Counted from the first letter of the stretch, positions 41,652 through 50,861 are shown. The stretch is DNA of 64,000 bases from Pseudomonas sp. 21 (GCF_000955805.1 NZ_JYOA01000009.1:63668-127667); one strand, 5' to 3'. Translations and numbers: made by a program. Notes: a model not told the origin generated them from the sequence alone.

Positions 41652-42296
41652 TCAGTGCTTGGCCTGGATGTACATCATGCCCTGGTCTTCCCGCCAGCCA
41701 ACGCGGTTGAGGTAGCTCATGCCCAGCAGGATGTCGGTGGGGAAATCGCCTTCGAGCACCACCGCCTCGACCCCCAGCACCTCGACGCCGCCGAGCTTCA
41801 CGCTGTTGAGGGTCACCCGCCAGCCCTTGGCCGTGCCGCTGGCGGTGGAGGCCATCATCGGCGTGCCGCCGGCGCGGTAGTCGAGGCCCAGGCGCCGGGC
41901 CTGGCCTTCGTTCATGGCGATCGAGGTCGCACCGGTGTCCACCAGGAACTGCGCATTCTGGTTGTTGATCGTGCCGGCCACCCAGTAATGGCCGCCGGTA
42001 CCGCGGGCGATGCTCGTCTCGGTATGCGCGGCCGGCGTGGCATAGCCGGCACTGTTGTACTCGCGGCTCAATTCATAGGTCTGCTCGACCCCGCCCACGC
42101 GGAGCACCGCCTTGTGGCTGTCGGCGCTGACGACCTGGACGCCTTCCGGACCGGTCTGGCCGACCTTCACCAGCTTGCGCTGGCCGTCGATATTGAGCAC
42201 TGCGGCGCCGGGGAACAGACCCACCACCTGCACCTGGGGTGCCGCCACGGCAGCGAGGGAGCAGAGGGACAGGCAGATCAGGGCGGACAGGCGCAT
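41652..42296 (-). CDS. Periplasmic retropepsin-like aspartic protease
   Basis: A 214-residue clan AA aspartic protease (TIGR02281 type) with signal peptide (about residues 1-19) and the active-site triad AQFLVDTGATSIAMN (Asp near 118), followed by GVEAVVLEGDFPTDILLGMSYL. It would dimerise to form an active site. ATG 42296 is preceded by AAGGAG at ideal spacing; a GTG three codons earlier overlaps the upstream stop but lacks a ribosome-binding site. Substrate unknown. Confidence 0.87.
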   Translation of the reverse strand: MRLSALICLSLCSLAAVAAPQVQVVGLFPGAAVLNIDGQRKLVKVGQTGPEGVQVVSADSHKAVLRVGGVEQTYELSREYNSAGYATPAAHTETSIARGTGGHYWVAGTINNQNAQFLVDTGATSIAMNEGQARRLGLDYRAGGTPMMASTASGTAKGWRVTLNSVKLGGVEVLGVEAVVLEGDFPTDILLGMSYLNRVGWREDQGMMYIQAKH

Positions 42297-42301
42297 GGCA
42301 A

Positions 42302-43087
42302 TCACTCCTTGGGCGGCAGCAGCGGTATCAGCGGGGCGTAGGGCCAGTGCCAGCGGGCGAAGATGCGTTCCAGCTCGCCGCTGCGGTAAAGCACCTGCAT
42401 GCGTGAATCATAGAGTTTCGCCAATGCCCGCCCACGGTCATTGCTGGCGAAGCCAAGATACAGAGGAATCGAGCCGACATCGGTGATGTGGTAGACGCTG
42501 GCATCAACGCCCTTGGCCTCGATCATCTCTTCCAGCTCGGGCCGCGCGTCGATGAAATAGTCGATGCGGTGGCCGTCGAGCATCGGCAGGGCAGAGCTGC
42601 GCCGTTGCAGCTCGTTGCGCTGCTTGAGGTGGTCCAGGTAGCGGTCGAACGCATAGCCGCGCATCCACGCCAGTCGGTAGCGGTCGAGCGTGGCCAGGGT
42701 CGGCCGGGGAGAAGTCTTCAGGCCCAGCGCGCCGATGGGATCGACGTCATAGGGCCAGTGCGGATAGATGATGTGGTCGATTTCGTTGCGGTAGGAGCCT
42801 ACCCAGGCGTCCGCCTCGCCGCGCTGCACCAGCCCGACCGAGCGCACGTAGGGCTCGCTGCGCAGGCTCAGGCGCACGCCTTCGGGCTCGTAGATGGCCC
42901 GCAGCAGGTCCCAGGCCAGGCCACGGCCGTCGGCCTGGCTGTAGTTGACCCAGACCTCGCTGACCACCCGGACTTCCGCGGGCAGCCCGGCAGGCGTTTC
43001 GGCGGCCTTGTCAGCGGCCCGGGCCGACGTCAGGGAAATCGCCGGCAGCCAGCACAGGCAGAGGAGCAGGCACAGCAGTCGGCGCAT
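42302..43087 (-). CDS. Periplasmic solute-binding protein (SBP_bac_3 like)
   Basis: A 261-residue protein with an N-terminal signal peptide (about residues 1-24) and a bacterial extracellular solute-binding family 3 fold: VRVVSEVWVNYSQADGRGLAWDLLRAIYEPEG, GEADAWVGSYRNE and a C-terminal LERIFARWHWPYAP. No permease or ATPase gene is adjacent, so it may bind a ligand as an orphan receptor. It follows pgpA by 9 nt at the end of the rib-nusB-thiL-pgpA run. Confidence 0.82.
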   Translation of the reverse strand: MRRLLCLLLCLCWLPAISLTSARAADKAAETPAGLPAEVRVVSEVWVNYSQADGRGLAWDLLRAIYEPEGVRLSLRSEPYVRSVGLVQRGEADAWVGSYRNEIDHIIYPHWPYDVDPIGALGLKTSPRPTLATLDRYRLAWMRGYAFDRYLDHLKQRNELQRRSSALPMLDGHRIDYFIDARPELEEMIEAKGVDASVYHITDVGSIPLYLGFASNDRGRALAKLYDSRMQVLYRSGELERIFARWHWPYAPLIPLLPPKE

Positions 43088-43096
43088 CGATCTTCC

Positions 43097-43618
43097 TCAG
43101 ATCAGCCAGTGGGCCCAACCCCATGTCAGGCCTTGCATCACCAGCCAGGCGAAAACGCCGGCCAGCACATCGTCCAGCATGATGCCGACGCCGCCATGGA
43201 CGTTGCGGTCGATCCAGCTGATCGGCCAGGGCTTGGAAATGTCGACGATGCGGAACACCACGAAACCGACCAGCAGCCACCACCAGCCTTCCGGCACCAG
43301 CCAGAGGGTGATCCACATGCCGACCATCTCGTCCCAGACGATGCCCTCGTGGTCATGCACGCGCAGGTCGTCGGCGACCTTGCCGCACAGCCAGAAGCCG
43401 AACAGCATGGTGACGCCCAGCATCAGCCAGTAACCCCAGTCCGGCAGCATCTGCCAGAGTGGTATGAAGGGTAGCGCAACCAGCGAACCCCAGGTGCCCG
43501 GCGCCTTGGGCAGGGTACCCGAGCCGAAGCCGAAGGCCAGGAAATGCCAGGGATTGCGCCACACCGAGTGGGGCACGGGTTGGGCCGGGGCCTGGTTGGG
43601 GTGTTCTGTCACGGTCAC
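43097..43618 (-). CDS. pgpA: Phosphatidylglycerophosphatase A
   Basis: PgpA dephosphorylates phosphatidylglycerol phosphate in phospholipid synthesis. The 173-residue inner-membrane protein has family motifs FGSGTLPKAPGTWGSL near the N-terminus, HDHEGIVWDEMVG and RIVDISKPWPISWIDR. Its ATG overlaps the thiL stop (ATGA). thiL-pgpA pairing is conserved in gamma-proteobacteria. Confidence 0.95.
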   Translation of the reverse strand: MTVTEHPNQAPAQPVPHSVWRNPWHFLAFGFGSGTLPKAPGTWGSLVALPFIPLWQMLPDWGYWLMLGVTMLFGFWLCGKVADDLRVHDHEGIVWDEMVGMWITLWLVPEGWWWLLVGFVVFRIVDISKPWPISWIDRNVHGGVGIMLDDVLAGVFAWLVMQGLTWGWAHWLI

Positions 43619-44574
43619 TCCATGAAATGCAGGTAGCCGCCCTGACGCGGCGTGATATCGACACCGTTGCCGTCGAGCACGCGCACGCCCGAGCCGGCCT
43701 CCACCCTACCGACCACGCACAGGGCCGGCCAGTTCGCCGCCAGTGCCGGCAGGTGCTCAGGCGGCAGCGTGAAGGCCAGGACGTAGTCGTCGCCGGCGCC
43801 CAGCTTGAGCTGCAGTGCGCGCTCGGCGCCCAGCAAGGCTTCCAGCGCAGGACTTGCAGGCAGCTTGTCGGCCTCGACAACCAGCGCCACAGCCGAGGCG
43901 CGAGCGATATGCCCGCAGTCGGCCAGCAGCCCGTCGGAAATATCCAGCGCCGCCGACGCTTTGCCGCGCAATGCCTGGCCAAAGTCCAGCTGTGGTTGCG
44001 GCGACCAGTAGCGCGCCAGCAGCGGCTCGGCGACGGACGGCTCGGCGGTCATCTCGCCCAGCACCAGCGGCAAGGCCCCGCCCGCCTCGCCCAGCGGGCC
44101 GCCGACACACAGCAGGTCGCCGGGACGCGCGCCGGAGCGGGTCAGCGCCTGTCCGGCGGGCACGCCACCGAACACGGTGACGGTCATCGCCAGCGGGCCA
44201 CGGGTGGTATCGCCGCCGATCAGCGCCAGCGCACATTCCTGCGCTTTCTGGTTCAAACCACGGGCGAAACCCTCCAGCCAGGCCGGGTCGGCCTCGGGCA
44301 GGGTCAGGGCAAGGGTGAAACCGATGGGCGATGCGCCCATGGCCGCCAGGTCGCTGGCGGACACCGCCAGGGCGCGCTGGCCGAGCAGGAAGGGATCGCA
44401 GACGGCGGGAAAGTGCACGCCGACGACCAGGGTATCGGTGGAGATTGCCAGCTGTTCGCCGGCGCGGGGTGCGAGGAGCGCGCAGTCATCGCCGATCCCC
44501 AGGGCCACTGCCTCGCCGCCGGCCGCACAGGCGGCCGAGGCGAAGTAGCGACGGATCAGCTCGAACTCACCCAT
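43615..44574 (-). CDS. thiL: Thiamine-monophosphate kinase
   Basis: ThiL phosphorylates thiamine monophosphate to the active cofactor TPP, finishing the route begun by ThiD and ThiE. The 319-residue protein has MGEFELIRRYFA, GIGDDCALL (ATP and metal), STDTLVVGVHF, SASDLAAMGA and GGDTTRGP. It starts 3 nt after the nusB stop. Confidence 0.96.
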   Translation of the reverse strand: MGEFELIRRYFASAACAAGGEAVALGIGDDCALLAPRAGEQLAISTDTLVVGVHFPAVCDPFLLGQRALAVSASDLAAMGASPIGFTLALTLPEADPAWLEGFARGLNQKAQECALALIGGDTTRGPLAMTVTVFGGVPAGQALTRSGARPGDLLCVGGPLGEAGGALPLVLGEMTAEPSVAEPLLARYWSPQPQLDFGQALRGKASAALDISDGLLADCGHIARASAVALVVEADKLPASPALEALLGAERALQLKLGAGDDYVLAFTLPPEHLPALAANWPALCVVGRVEAGSGVRVLDGNGVDITPRQGGYLHFME

Positions 44575-44577
44575 GCC

Positions 44578-45057
44578 TCAGCGCTTGGCGCCACGCAGTT
44601 CGGCGGCGCGCAGGCGCGGAGCGAGCTTGTCCAGCACGCCGTTGACGAACTTGTGTCCGTCGGTGGCGCCGAAGGTCTTGGCCAGCTCGATGCCTTCGTT
44701 GATGACGACCTTGTAGGGTACGTCCAGGCGGTTGCGCAGCTCGTAGGTGGCCAGGCGCAGGATCGCCAGTTCCACCGGGTCGACCTCTTCCAGGGCGCGG
44801 TCCAGGCAGGGAGTGAACTCCTCGTCCAGATCGGTCTTCAGGCGCGGCACGCCGTGCAGGATCTCGTGGAAGTACGCGCCGTCGACATCGCTGAAATCGT
44901 TCTCGGTGCGGAAGGACGCCTCGATCTCGTTGAGCGGCTGGCCAGCCATCTGCCAGGAGTACAGGGCCTGCACCGCGAGGCTGCGGGCCTTGCGACGCAT
45001 GGCGATCTTGTTCGGCTTGGCGGGCTTGGCCGGAGTGTTGCCGTCCTGGGTGCTCAC
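44578..45057 (-). CDS. nusB: Transcription antitermination factor NusB
   Basis: NusB with S10 loads on boxA for rRNA antitermination. The 159-residue helical protein has [17 protein letters not shown] at its N-terminal arginine-rich boxA-binding region and [28 protein letters not shown] near the C-terminus. The start is GTG at 45057 inside the ribH stop (GTGA), chosen because the frame is otherwise open into ribH. ribH-nusB-thiL is a standard order. Confidence 0.95.
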   Translation of the reverse strand: MSTQDGNTPAKPAKPNKIAMRRKARSLAVQALYSWQMAGQPLNEIEASFRTENDFSDVDGAYFHEILHGVPRLKTDLDEEFTPCLDRALEEVDPVELAILRLATYELRNRLDVPYKVVINEGIELAKTFGATDGHKFVNGVLDKLAPRLRAAELRGAKR

Positions 45058-45530
45058 TTGGCCTCCAGCTGCGACAGCAGGCTCACCATTTCCAGGGCGG
45101 ACAGGGCAGCCTCGGCGCCTTTGTTGCCGGCCTTGGTGCCGGAGCGCTCGATGGCTTGTTCGATGGAGTCGACAGTCAGTACGCCGAAGGCGACCGGCAC
45201 GCCGAACTGCAGGGAAACCTGCGCCAGACCCTTGGTGCACTCACCGGCAACGTATTCGAAGTGCGGGGTGCCGCCACGGATTACCGCGCCGAGGGCGATG
45301 ATGGCGTCGAACTCGCCGCGCTGGGCGACTTTCTGCGCTACCAGCGGGATTTCGAAGGCGCCCGGAGCACGGATCACGGTGATGTCGCTCTGGGCGACGC
45401 CGTGGCGCACCAGCGCGTCGATGGCGCCTTCCACCAGGCTTTCCACCACGAAGCTGTTGAAGCGGCCAACCACCAGGGCGAAGCGGCCTTTGGGGGCGAT
45501 GAAGGTACCTTCGATGGTCTTCAGGGTCAT
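45054..45530 (-). CDS. ribH: 6,7-dimethyl-8-ribityllumazine synthase
   Basis: RibH condenses the DHBP carbon unit with the diaminouracil to form lumazine. The 158-residue protein has [41 protein letters not shown] and the catalytic His in that segment. ATG 45530 is preferred over TTG two codons upstream. It sits between ribB and nusB with a 97-nt gap before it. Confidence 0.96.
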   Translation of the reverse strand: MTLKTIEGTFIAPKGRFALVVGRFNSFVVESLVEGAIDALVRHGVAQSDITVIRAPGAFEIPLVAQKVAQRGEFDAIIALGAVIRGGTPHFEYVAGECTKGLAQVSLQFGVPVAFGVLTVDSIEQAIERSGTKAGNKGAEAALSALEMVSLLSQLEAK

Positions 45531-45627
45531 GGGCAAGTCTCACTGTTAAAGAGCCGGAGCGTCACAGTGGCGCTCCGCAAATAGGGTAGAAGAACGGCAC
45601 CGCCGTGCCAGGGCACGGCGGCGAGGT

Positions 45628-46725
45628 TCATTCAGCGGGCAGGTATTCTACAACTTCCAGGTCGAAACCGGATATCGCGTTGAAGCGCATCGGTGCCGAC
45701 ATCAGGCGCATCTTGCGCACGCCCAGGTCGCGCAGGATCTGCGAACCGGCACCCACGGTGCTGTAGGTGGTGGTCGGCTTCTGTGCCGGCGCCGGGGTAT
45801 TGGTGATCTCGCGGACATGCGCCAGCAGATCGTCGCCGCCGACCTGGTGGCCCAGCAGCAGGACCACGCCGGTGCCGGCCTCGGCCACCTTGGCCATGGC
45901 CGCGCGCAGGCTCCAGCGGCCCGCCTGGTTGACCATCAGCAGGTCGCGCAGCGGGTCGGGGTTGTGCACACGCACCAGGGTCGGCTCTTCCGGGCAGACG
46001 TTGCCCAGGGTCAGCGCCAGGTGCACGTCGCCTTCCACGGAGTCGCGGTAGGTGATCAGCTTGAACTGGCCCAGTTCGGTATCCAGCGGCTGTTCGGCGA
46101 GGCGCTCGACGGTGCGCTCGTGGATCAGGCGGTAGTGGATCAGGTCGGCGATGGTGCCGATCTTGATGCCGTGCTGCTGGGCGAACTCTTCCAGTTCCGG
46201 GCGACGAGCCATGGTGCCGTCGTCGTTCATGATCTCGCAGATCACCCCGGACGGCTCGAAGCCGGCCATGCGCGCCAGGTCGCAGGCGGCTTCGGTGTGG
46301 CCGGCGCGAGCCAGCACACCACCGGGCTGGGACATCAGCGGGAAGATGTGGCCGGGGCTGACGATATCGGCGGCGACGGCGTTCTTCGCGGCGGCGGCCT
46401 GCACGGTGCGGGCGCGGTCAGCGGCGGAGATGCCGGTGGTGACGCCTTCGGCGGCCTCGATGGAGACGGTGAACTTGGTGCCGAAGCCGGAGCCGTTGCG
46501 CTGCACCATCAGCGGGATGCCCAGGCGCTCGCAGCGCTCGCGGGTCATCGGCATGCAGATCAGGCCACGGGCAAAGCGGGCCATGAAGTTGATGTCTTCG
46601 GTGCGGACACACTCGGAGGCGATGATCAGGTCGCCTTCGTTCTCGCGGTCCTCGTCATCCATGAGGATGACCATCTTGCCCTGACGCATGTCGTCGAGCA
46701 GTTCTTCAATGCTGTTGAGTGCCAT
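45628..46725 (-). CDS. ribB: DHBP synthase with degenerate GTP cyclohydrolase II domain
   Basis: The N-terminal half (about residues 1-200) is an intact 3,4-dihydroxy-2-butanone-4-phosphate synthase: DDEDRENEGDLI, TGISAADRA and RAGHTEA. The C-terminal half (about 205-365) aligns with GTP cyclohydrolase II in overall position but lacks the zinc cysteines; the HSECLTGD and CDCGF region reads VHNPDPLRDLLMVN. The second activity is therefore probably absent and supplied by ribA at 40.9 kb. The 365-residue length is normal for the pseudomonad RibB. It follows ribE by 16 nt. Confidence 0.94.
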   Translation of the reverse strand: MALNSIEELLDDMRQGKMVILMDDEDRENEGDLIIASECVRTEDINFMARFARGLICMPMTRERCERLGIPLMVQRNGSGFGTKFTVSIEAAEGVTTGISAADRARTVQAAAAKNAVAADIVSPGHIFPLMSQPGGVLARAGHTEAACDLARMAGFEPSGVICEIMNDDGTMARRPELEEFAQQHGIKIGTIADLIHYRLIHERTVERLAEQPLDTELGQFKLITYRDSVEGDVHLALTLGNVCPEEPTLVRVHNPDPLRDLLMVNQAGRWSLRAAMAKVAEAGTGVVLLLGHQVGGDDLLAHVREITNTPAPAQKPTTTYSTVGAGSQILRDLGVRKMRLMSAPMRFNAISGFDLEVVEYLPAE

Positions 46726-46741
46726 ACGGGGAAGAGCCTTA

Positions 46742-47410
46742 TCAGTGTTTCATGAAGCCGTTTTCGGCCAGGAATGCTTCGCTGATGCCGCCAGCGCCGG
46801 CTGCGGGGTCCGCCGCCTTGTCGCCGAGCAGCAGACGCTCGAGGTAGCGTGCCAGCAGGTCCACTTCGAGGTTGACCAGGCGACCACCGCGGTAGTCGGC
46901 CATGATCGTCTCCTGCACGGTGTGCGGGACGATGGTCAGCTCGAACTCGGCGCCGTTGACCGCGTTCACCGTCAGGCTGGTGCCGTCCACGGTGATCGAG
47001 CCCTTGAGCGCGATGTACTTGGCCAGCTCACGCGGTGCGCGCACGGTGAACTGGATGGCGCGGGCGTTTTCCTCGCGCTTGACGATCTCGCCGACGCCGT
47101 CGACGTGGCCGCTGACCAGGTGGCCGCCCAGGCGGGTGGTCGGGGTCAGGGCCTTTTCCAGGTTGACCCGGCTGCCGATCTTGAGCTGCGCGAAGGCGGT
47201 GCGCGCCAGGGTCTCGCGGCTGACGTCGGCCCAGAAGCCATCGCCGGGCAGCTCCACCGCCGTCAGGCAGATGCCGTTGACCGCGATGCTGTCGCCGAGC
47301 TTGACGTCGGCGAGGTCGAGCTTGCCGGTCTTCACGTACAGGCGCACGTCACCGCCTTTCGGGGTGATGGATGCGATGGTGCCGATGGATTCGATTATGC
47401 CGGTGAACAT
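46742..47410 (-). CDS. ribE: Riboflavin synthase alpha chain
   Basis: Riboflavin synthase dismutates two lumazines to riboflavin. The 222-residue protein has two lumazine-binding domains (about residues 1-95 and 96-200), beginning MFTGIIESIG and containing GICLTAVEL and GHLVSGHVDGVGEI. ATG 47410 is preceded by GGGAGG. It is the first full gene after the FMN riboswitch, and its start overlaps a small upstream ORF (47395-47478). Named ribC in P. aeruginosa. Confidence 0.95.
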   Translation of the reverse strand: MFTGIIESIGTIASITPKGGDVRLYVKTGKLDLADVKLGDSIAVNGICLTAVELPGDGFWADVSRETLARTAFAQLKIGSRVNLEKALTPTTRLGGHLVSGHVDGVGEIVKREENARAIQFTVRAPRELAKYIALKGSITVDGTSLTVNAVNGAEFELTIVPHTVQETIMADYRGGRLVNLEVDLLARYLERLLLGDKAADPAAGAGGISEAFLAENGFMKH

Positions 47411-47478
47411 GAGGCCTCCCGCACGGCGAAGGCCGCTGGCCGGCAAGGCCGCGTAGCCAACTGGGAAAGATGATGCAT
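47395..47478 (-). CDS. 27-codon upstream ORF overlapping the ribE start
   Basis: ATG 47478 has a near-ideal Shine-Dalgarno (AGGAG, 8 nt before it) and opens a 27-residue frame starting MHHLSQLATRPCRPAAFAV that ends at TAA 47395, 16 nt past the ribE ATG in another frame. The AGG of its Shine-Dalgarno is in a hairpin (47489-47510). It may be a leader peptide whose translation is coupled to ribE and gated by the riboswitch. There is no protein-family evidence. Confidence 0.45.
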   Translation of the reverse strand: MHHLSQLATRPCRPAAFAVREASCSPA

Positions 47479-47500
47479 GTGGCGAACTCCTGTTTTGATT

Positions 47501-47554
47501 AAAAAACAGGGCGTATCGATCGAAGGGATTTCACGGGCGCGCGCAGGCACGCCC
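47501..47554 (-). terminator. FMN riboswitch expression platform
   Basis: On the minus strand GGGCGT (47554-47549) can pair with ACGCCC (47514-47509), followed by TGTTTTTT. The downstream hairpin CCTGTTTT - TTAATC - AAAACAGG (47510-47489) overlaps it and covers part of a Shine-Dalgarno. The two structures are mutually exclusive, as expected for transcription or translation control by FMN. Confidence 0.6.
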
Positions 47555-47567
47555 CGATGGCTCATCC

Positions 47568-47724
47568 CGTTCTCTCTTCATCCGGACTATGACCGTCGGC
47601 CCCGGAATCACACCGGGTCTGCTGACCCTGGCCATCCGGCGAACCGGTCTGGACAGGCGCTCGCGGGCTAGACGCATTGCGCGTCATTACCGCCGGTGGG
47701 GACTTGCACCCCGCCCTGAGAACG
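47568..47724 (-). ncRNA. FMN riboswitch (RFN element)
   Basis: On the minus strand the aptamer opens CGTTCTCAGGGCGGGGTGCA, continues with AGTCCCCACCGGCGGTAATG, and contains AGCCCGCGAGCG, GGTCAGCAGACCCGGTG, GGGGCCGACGGTCATAGTCC and GGATGAAGAGAGAACG. GTTCTC and GAGAAC close stem P1. These are the conserved RFN segments in order. The element senses FMN and should reduce expression of ribE and the rib genes downstream when FMN is plentiful. It lies between ribD and ribE, so ribD appears to be outside its control. Confidence 0.95.
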
Positions 47725-47849
47725 TCAATCGCGGTCGTTACAGCGTCGACCGCGTGTGGCGTTTTACCACAGGCCGGCGCAAGTCGGAAGCTTCCTATTG
47801 ATCGCTCCGCGCCCGGCGGCAAGCCGAAGCCGGTGGCGCCAGCGCGCCA

Positions 47850-48950
47850 TCACAGCGGTCTGGCCGTGACCAGCCAGTCGTCTCCCACGGCACGGATGTC
47901 GACGATCTTCAGCTCGCGGGATTCGCTCATGCGCTCCAGCGGCAGTTCCAGCAACGGCCGGGCGGAGGAGCCGAGCAGCTTGGGCGCCATGAAGATGCTG
48001 TACTCGTCCACCAGCCCGAGGCGGGCAAAAGCGCCGGCCAGGCGCGGGCCGGCTTCCACCAGCACCTCGTTGACGCCACGGCGGCCCAGTTCGGTGAGCA
48101 ACGCCAGCAGGTCGACCTGGCCATCGAGACCGGCCAGGTTCAGCAGTTCATGGCCGACCACCGCGTAGTTCGGGTCGTCCTGGGTGCTCACCACCAAGGC
48201 GGGGCCGGCCTGGAAGAAGGTGGCGGTCAGCGGCACCCGCAGGCGGCCATCGATCAGTACGCGCAGCGGCTGGCGCTGGGAGGCCAGTTCGGTCTGTTCG
48301 GCATCCAGGCCCAATTCGTCCGGGCGCACGGTCAGACGGGCGTCGTCGGTCAGCACGGTATCGGCGCCGGAGAGCACCACGCTGGCCTGCGCGCGCAGGC
48401 GCTGCACGGCGCGACGCGCGGCCGGGCCGGTGATCCACTGGCTCTCGCCACTGGCCATGGCGGTGCGACCGTCCAGGCTCATCGCCAGCTTCACGCGGAC
48501 GAAGGGCAGGCCGGTCTCCATGCGTTTGAGGAAGCCCTGGTTCAGCGCGCGGGCTTCGTTTTCCAGTACGCCGGAGCGCACTTCGATGCCGGCTTCGGCG
48601 ATGCGCCGCATGCCGCTGCCGGCGACCTGCGGGTTCGGGTCCTGCATGGCCGCGACGACGCGGGCGAGGCCAGCGCCGATCAGCGCATCGGCGCACGGCG
48701 GCGTGCGGCCGAAGTGGCTGCAGGGTTCCAGGGTGACGTAGGCGGTGGCGCCACGGGCCTTGTCGCCGGCCTGGCGCAAGGCGTGAACTTCCGCATGGGG
48801 CTCGCCGGCGCGAACGTGCCAGCCTTCGCCGACCACCTCGCCATCGCGGACGATGACGCAGCCGACGCGCGGGTTGGGATGGGTCGTGTACCAGCCCTTG
48901 CGGGCCAGCTCGATGGCGCGGGCCATCCAGAGCTCATCCATGCCACTCAT
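47850..48950 (-). CDS. ribD: Bifunctional pyrimidine deaminase/reductase RibD
   Basis: RibD performs the second and third riboflavin steps. The 366-residue protein has a cytidine-deaminase-like domain (about residues 1-145) with HAE (52-54) and zinc cysteines Cys77 and Cys86 ([11 protein letters not shown]), and a reductase domain (about 146-366) with [11 protein letters not shown] and [15 protein letters not shown] 48950 overlaps the nrdR stop (ATGA). nrdR-ribD is a conserved pair. Confidence 0.96.
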   Translation of the reverse strand: MSGMDELWMARAIELARKGWYTTHPNPRVGCVIVRDGEVVGEGWHVRAGEPHAEVHALRQAGDKARGATAYVTLEPCSHFGRTPPCADALIGAGLARVVAAMQDPNPQVAGSGMRRIAEAGIEVRSGVLENEARALNQGFLKRMETGLPFVRVKLAMSLDGRTAMASGESQWITGPAARRAVQRLRAQASVVLSGADTVLTDDARLTVRPDELGLDAEQTELASQRQPLRVLIDGRLRVPLTATFFQAGPALVVSTQDDPNYAVVGHELLNLAGLDGQVDLLALLTELGRRGVNEVLVEAGPRLAGAFARLGLVDEYSIFMAPKLLGSSARPLLELPLERMSESRELKIVDIRAVGDDWLVTARPL

Positions 48951-49411
48951 TCCTTCGACGGCTCGCGAGCCAGGCGCTCGATTTCCTCGCGGAATTCGTT
49001 GAGGTCCTGGAAGCGGCGATAAACCGAGGCGAAGCGGATATAGGCAACCTCATCGAGTTTCTGCAGCTCGGCCATCACCAGTTCGCCCAGCACCCGCGAC
49101 TTGATCTCGCGCTCGCCGGTGGCGCGCAGCTTGTGCTTGATGTGCGCCATCGCCTCCTCGAGCCGCTCGATGCTCACCGGGCGTTTCTCCAGCGCACGCT
49201 GCATCCCGGCGCGCAGCTTGTCCTCGTCGAAGGGCTGGCGGCTGCCGTCCTGCTTGATCAGGCGAGGCATGACCAGTTCGGCAGTCTCGAAAGTGGTGAA
49301 ACGCTCGCCGCAGTTCAGGCACTCACGGCGCCGGCGGACCTGGTCGCCCTCGGCGACCAGGCGCGAATCGATGACTTTGGTGTCGTGGGCGCCGCAGAAA
49401 GGACAGTGCAT
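48947..49411 (-). CDS. nrdR: Ribonucleotide reductase regulator NrdR
   Basis: NrdR represses ribonucleotide reductase genes by sensing ATP/dATP. The 154-residue protein has the zinc ribbon Cys3, Cys6, Cys31 and Cys34 ([14 protein letters not shown]) and an ATP-cone (about residues 49-139). Start 49411 gives MHCPFCG; an upstream in-frame extension has no homology. It begins the minus-strand run to ribD. Confidence 0.97.
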   Translation of the reverse strand: MHCPFCGAHDTKVIDSRLVAEGDQVRRRRECLNCGERFTTFETAELVMPRLIKQDGSRQPFDEDKLRAGMQRALEKRPVSIERLEEAMAHIKHKLRATGEREIKSRVLGELVMAELQKLDEVAYIRFASVYRRFQDLNEFREEIERLAREPSKE

Positions 49412-49487
49412 GGCGAGTCTTGGGCAGTCCGAGAAGGTAAGAGGCTCATGGTAGCGCATCGTCTGGCCGAATAAACCCCGCTCCCAC

Positions 49488-49516
49488 GAGACAGGCCGCA
49501 GGCATTAGGCTATACA
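49488..49516 (+). promoter_or_regulatory. Candidate promoter of the YbaY-like gene
   Basis: GAGACA (49488-49493) and TATACA (49511-49516) are separated by 17 nt, about 36 nt before ATG 49553. This is a sequence match only. Confidence 0.35.
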
Positions 49517-49552
49517 GGCGCCCGCCTGGAATCTGTTGCGATGGAGCCCGCC

Positions 49553-50008
49553 ATGTTCGCCCGCCTGCTCTGCCTGTCCCTTACCGTCCTGCTGGCCGCC
49601 TGCGCCAGCGAAAAACCCGTGCCCGCCGCTGCGCCGGCGCCCGCACCGAAAAACTCGGCGCCTGCCGCACTGGAACCGGTGCCGGCGCACATGCGCGCCC
49701 TCTCCGGCCAGCTCAGCAGCTCCCAGGGCTACCTGCCGGCGGGCAGCGAAGTGGAAGTGGCGCTGCTGGTGATCGACGAGCGCGACCGTCCGCAACAACT
49801 GCTTTCCAGCGAGAAGCTGATCGCCAACGGCCAGGCGCTGCCCTTCCGGCTGATCTTCAACCCGCAGTCCTTCCCGGCCAATGCCCGCGTGGAACTGCAT
49901 GGCCGCGTCTCGCAGTCCGGCCAACTGGCCTGGCGCCTGCCGCCGGTACGCATCACCCAGCCGGAAACCCGCACCCTCGGCGAGCTGCGCCTGGAGCGCG
50001 CGCCGTGA
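49553..50008 (+). CDS. YbaY/YscW family lipoprotein
   Basis: A 151-residue lipoprotein with lipobox LAAC (Cys16) in [10 protein letters not shown], a proline/alanine-rich linker (about residues 20-40) and a beta-rich YbaY domain: [33 protein letters not shown] and [15 protein letters not shown]. Family members include the YscW pilotin, but a type III secretion link is not implied. ATG 49553 has GGAG at good spacing; ATG 49541 is an alternative. Its stop overlaps the next start (GTGA). Confidence 0.87.
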   Translation: MFARLLCLSLTVLLAACASEKPVPAAAPAPAPKNSAPAALEPVPAHMRALSGQLSSSQGYLPAGSEVEVALLVIDERDRPQQLLSSEKLIANGQALPFRLIFNPQSFPANARVELHGRVSQSGQLAWRLPPVRITQPETRTLGELRLERAP

Positions 50009-50661
50009 CGCCACCGTTTTCCCTGCAGACAGCCCTCGGTGAACTGCTCGGCGACGCGCGCCTGTCCGCCGAAACACTGCCCGGCACCGACATCCGCCTC
50101 TGGCTGATCGACGCGCAGAACATGGACCGCGAGTTCAGCCCCGACGAAACCCGGCGCATCCTCGAAGAACCGCCCTACTGGTGTTTCTGCTGGGCCAGCG
50201 GCCTGGTGCTCGCGCACTGGCTGGCCGAGAAACCCGAATGGGTGCGCGGCAAGCGCGTGCTGGATTTCGGCGCGGGCTCGGGCATCGCCGCCATCGCCGC
50301 CGCCAAGGCCGGTGCCGCCGAGGTGGTGGCCTGCGACCTCGACCCGCTGGCGCTGGACGCCTGCCGTGCCAACGCCGAGCTGAACGGCGTGGAGCTGAGC
50401 TACTCGGCGGACTTCTTCCAGGAAGAGGACCGCTTTGATCTGATCATCGTCGCCGACGTGCTCTACGACCGCGCCAACCTGCCGCTGCTGGACGAGTTCC
50501 TCAGCCGCGGCCGCGAAGCCCTGGTGGCCGACTCGCGGGTCCGCGACTTCAGCCATCCGCTGTACCAGCGCCTGGGGATTCTCGATGGCTGCACCTGGCC
50601 AGACCTGGCCGAGCCGGCCGAATTCCGCCATGTGAGCCTGTATCACGCGCGTCGCGGGTGA
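50005..50661 (+). CDS. Class I SAM-dependent methyltransferase (ETFB-lysine-like)
   Basis: A 218-residue methyltransferase with SAM motif [20 protein letters not shown] (about residues 86-104), a CDLDPLAL motif II and [15 protein letters not shown] (about 144-158), a pattern shared with ETFB-lysine and nicotinamide-type methyltransferases. The start is GTG 50005 inside the preceding stop. The likely substrate is a protein lysine or small molecule; nothing local decides. Confidence 0.85.
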   Translation: MTPPFSLQTALGELLGDARLSAETLPGTDIRLWLIDAQNMDREFSPDETRRILEEPPYWCFCWASGLVLAHWLAEKPEWVRGKRVLDFGAGSGIAAIAAAKAGAAEVVACDLDPLALDACRANAELNGVELSYSADFFQEEDRFDLIIVADVLYDRANLPLLDEFLSRGREALVADSRVRDFSHPLYQRLGILDGCTWPDLAEPAEFRHVSLYHARRG

Positions 50662-50681
50662 CATCGGCGCGTTGGGTGGGA

Positions 50682-50763
50682 CGATCGCGGACGAAGTCCG
50701 CTCCTACCTAACCGGTAGGCACGGCGCAAGCGCGAGCGTAGGAGCGGACTTCGTCCGCGATCG
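50682..50763. repeat. REP pair, family B
   Basis: An inverted unit (50682-50707, CGATCGCGGACGAAGTCCGC then TCCTAC) and its exact forward complement (50738-50763) are separated by 30 nt. Each arm contains GGACGAAGTCC, a small internal hairpin. It lies downstream of the methyltransferase. Confidence 0.85.
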
Positions 50764-50855
50764 CTCCCCGGCCGCATCATCGGCCCATATTGCTCCTGAA
50801 GGGAATTACGCTGCCCGACCGGCCCGGGTTGTTTCCGTCAGGCAGCGCCCCCACT

Positions 50856-50861
50856 TATAGT
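50856..50861 (+). promoter_or_regulatory. Candidate -10 element of cnoX
   Basis: TATAGT lies 39 nt before ATG 50901. A weak TTTCCG (50832-50837) sits at 18-nt spacing. This is a sequence match only. Confidence 0.35.
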
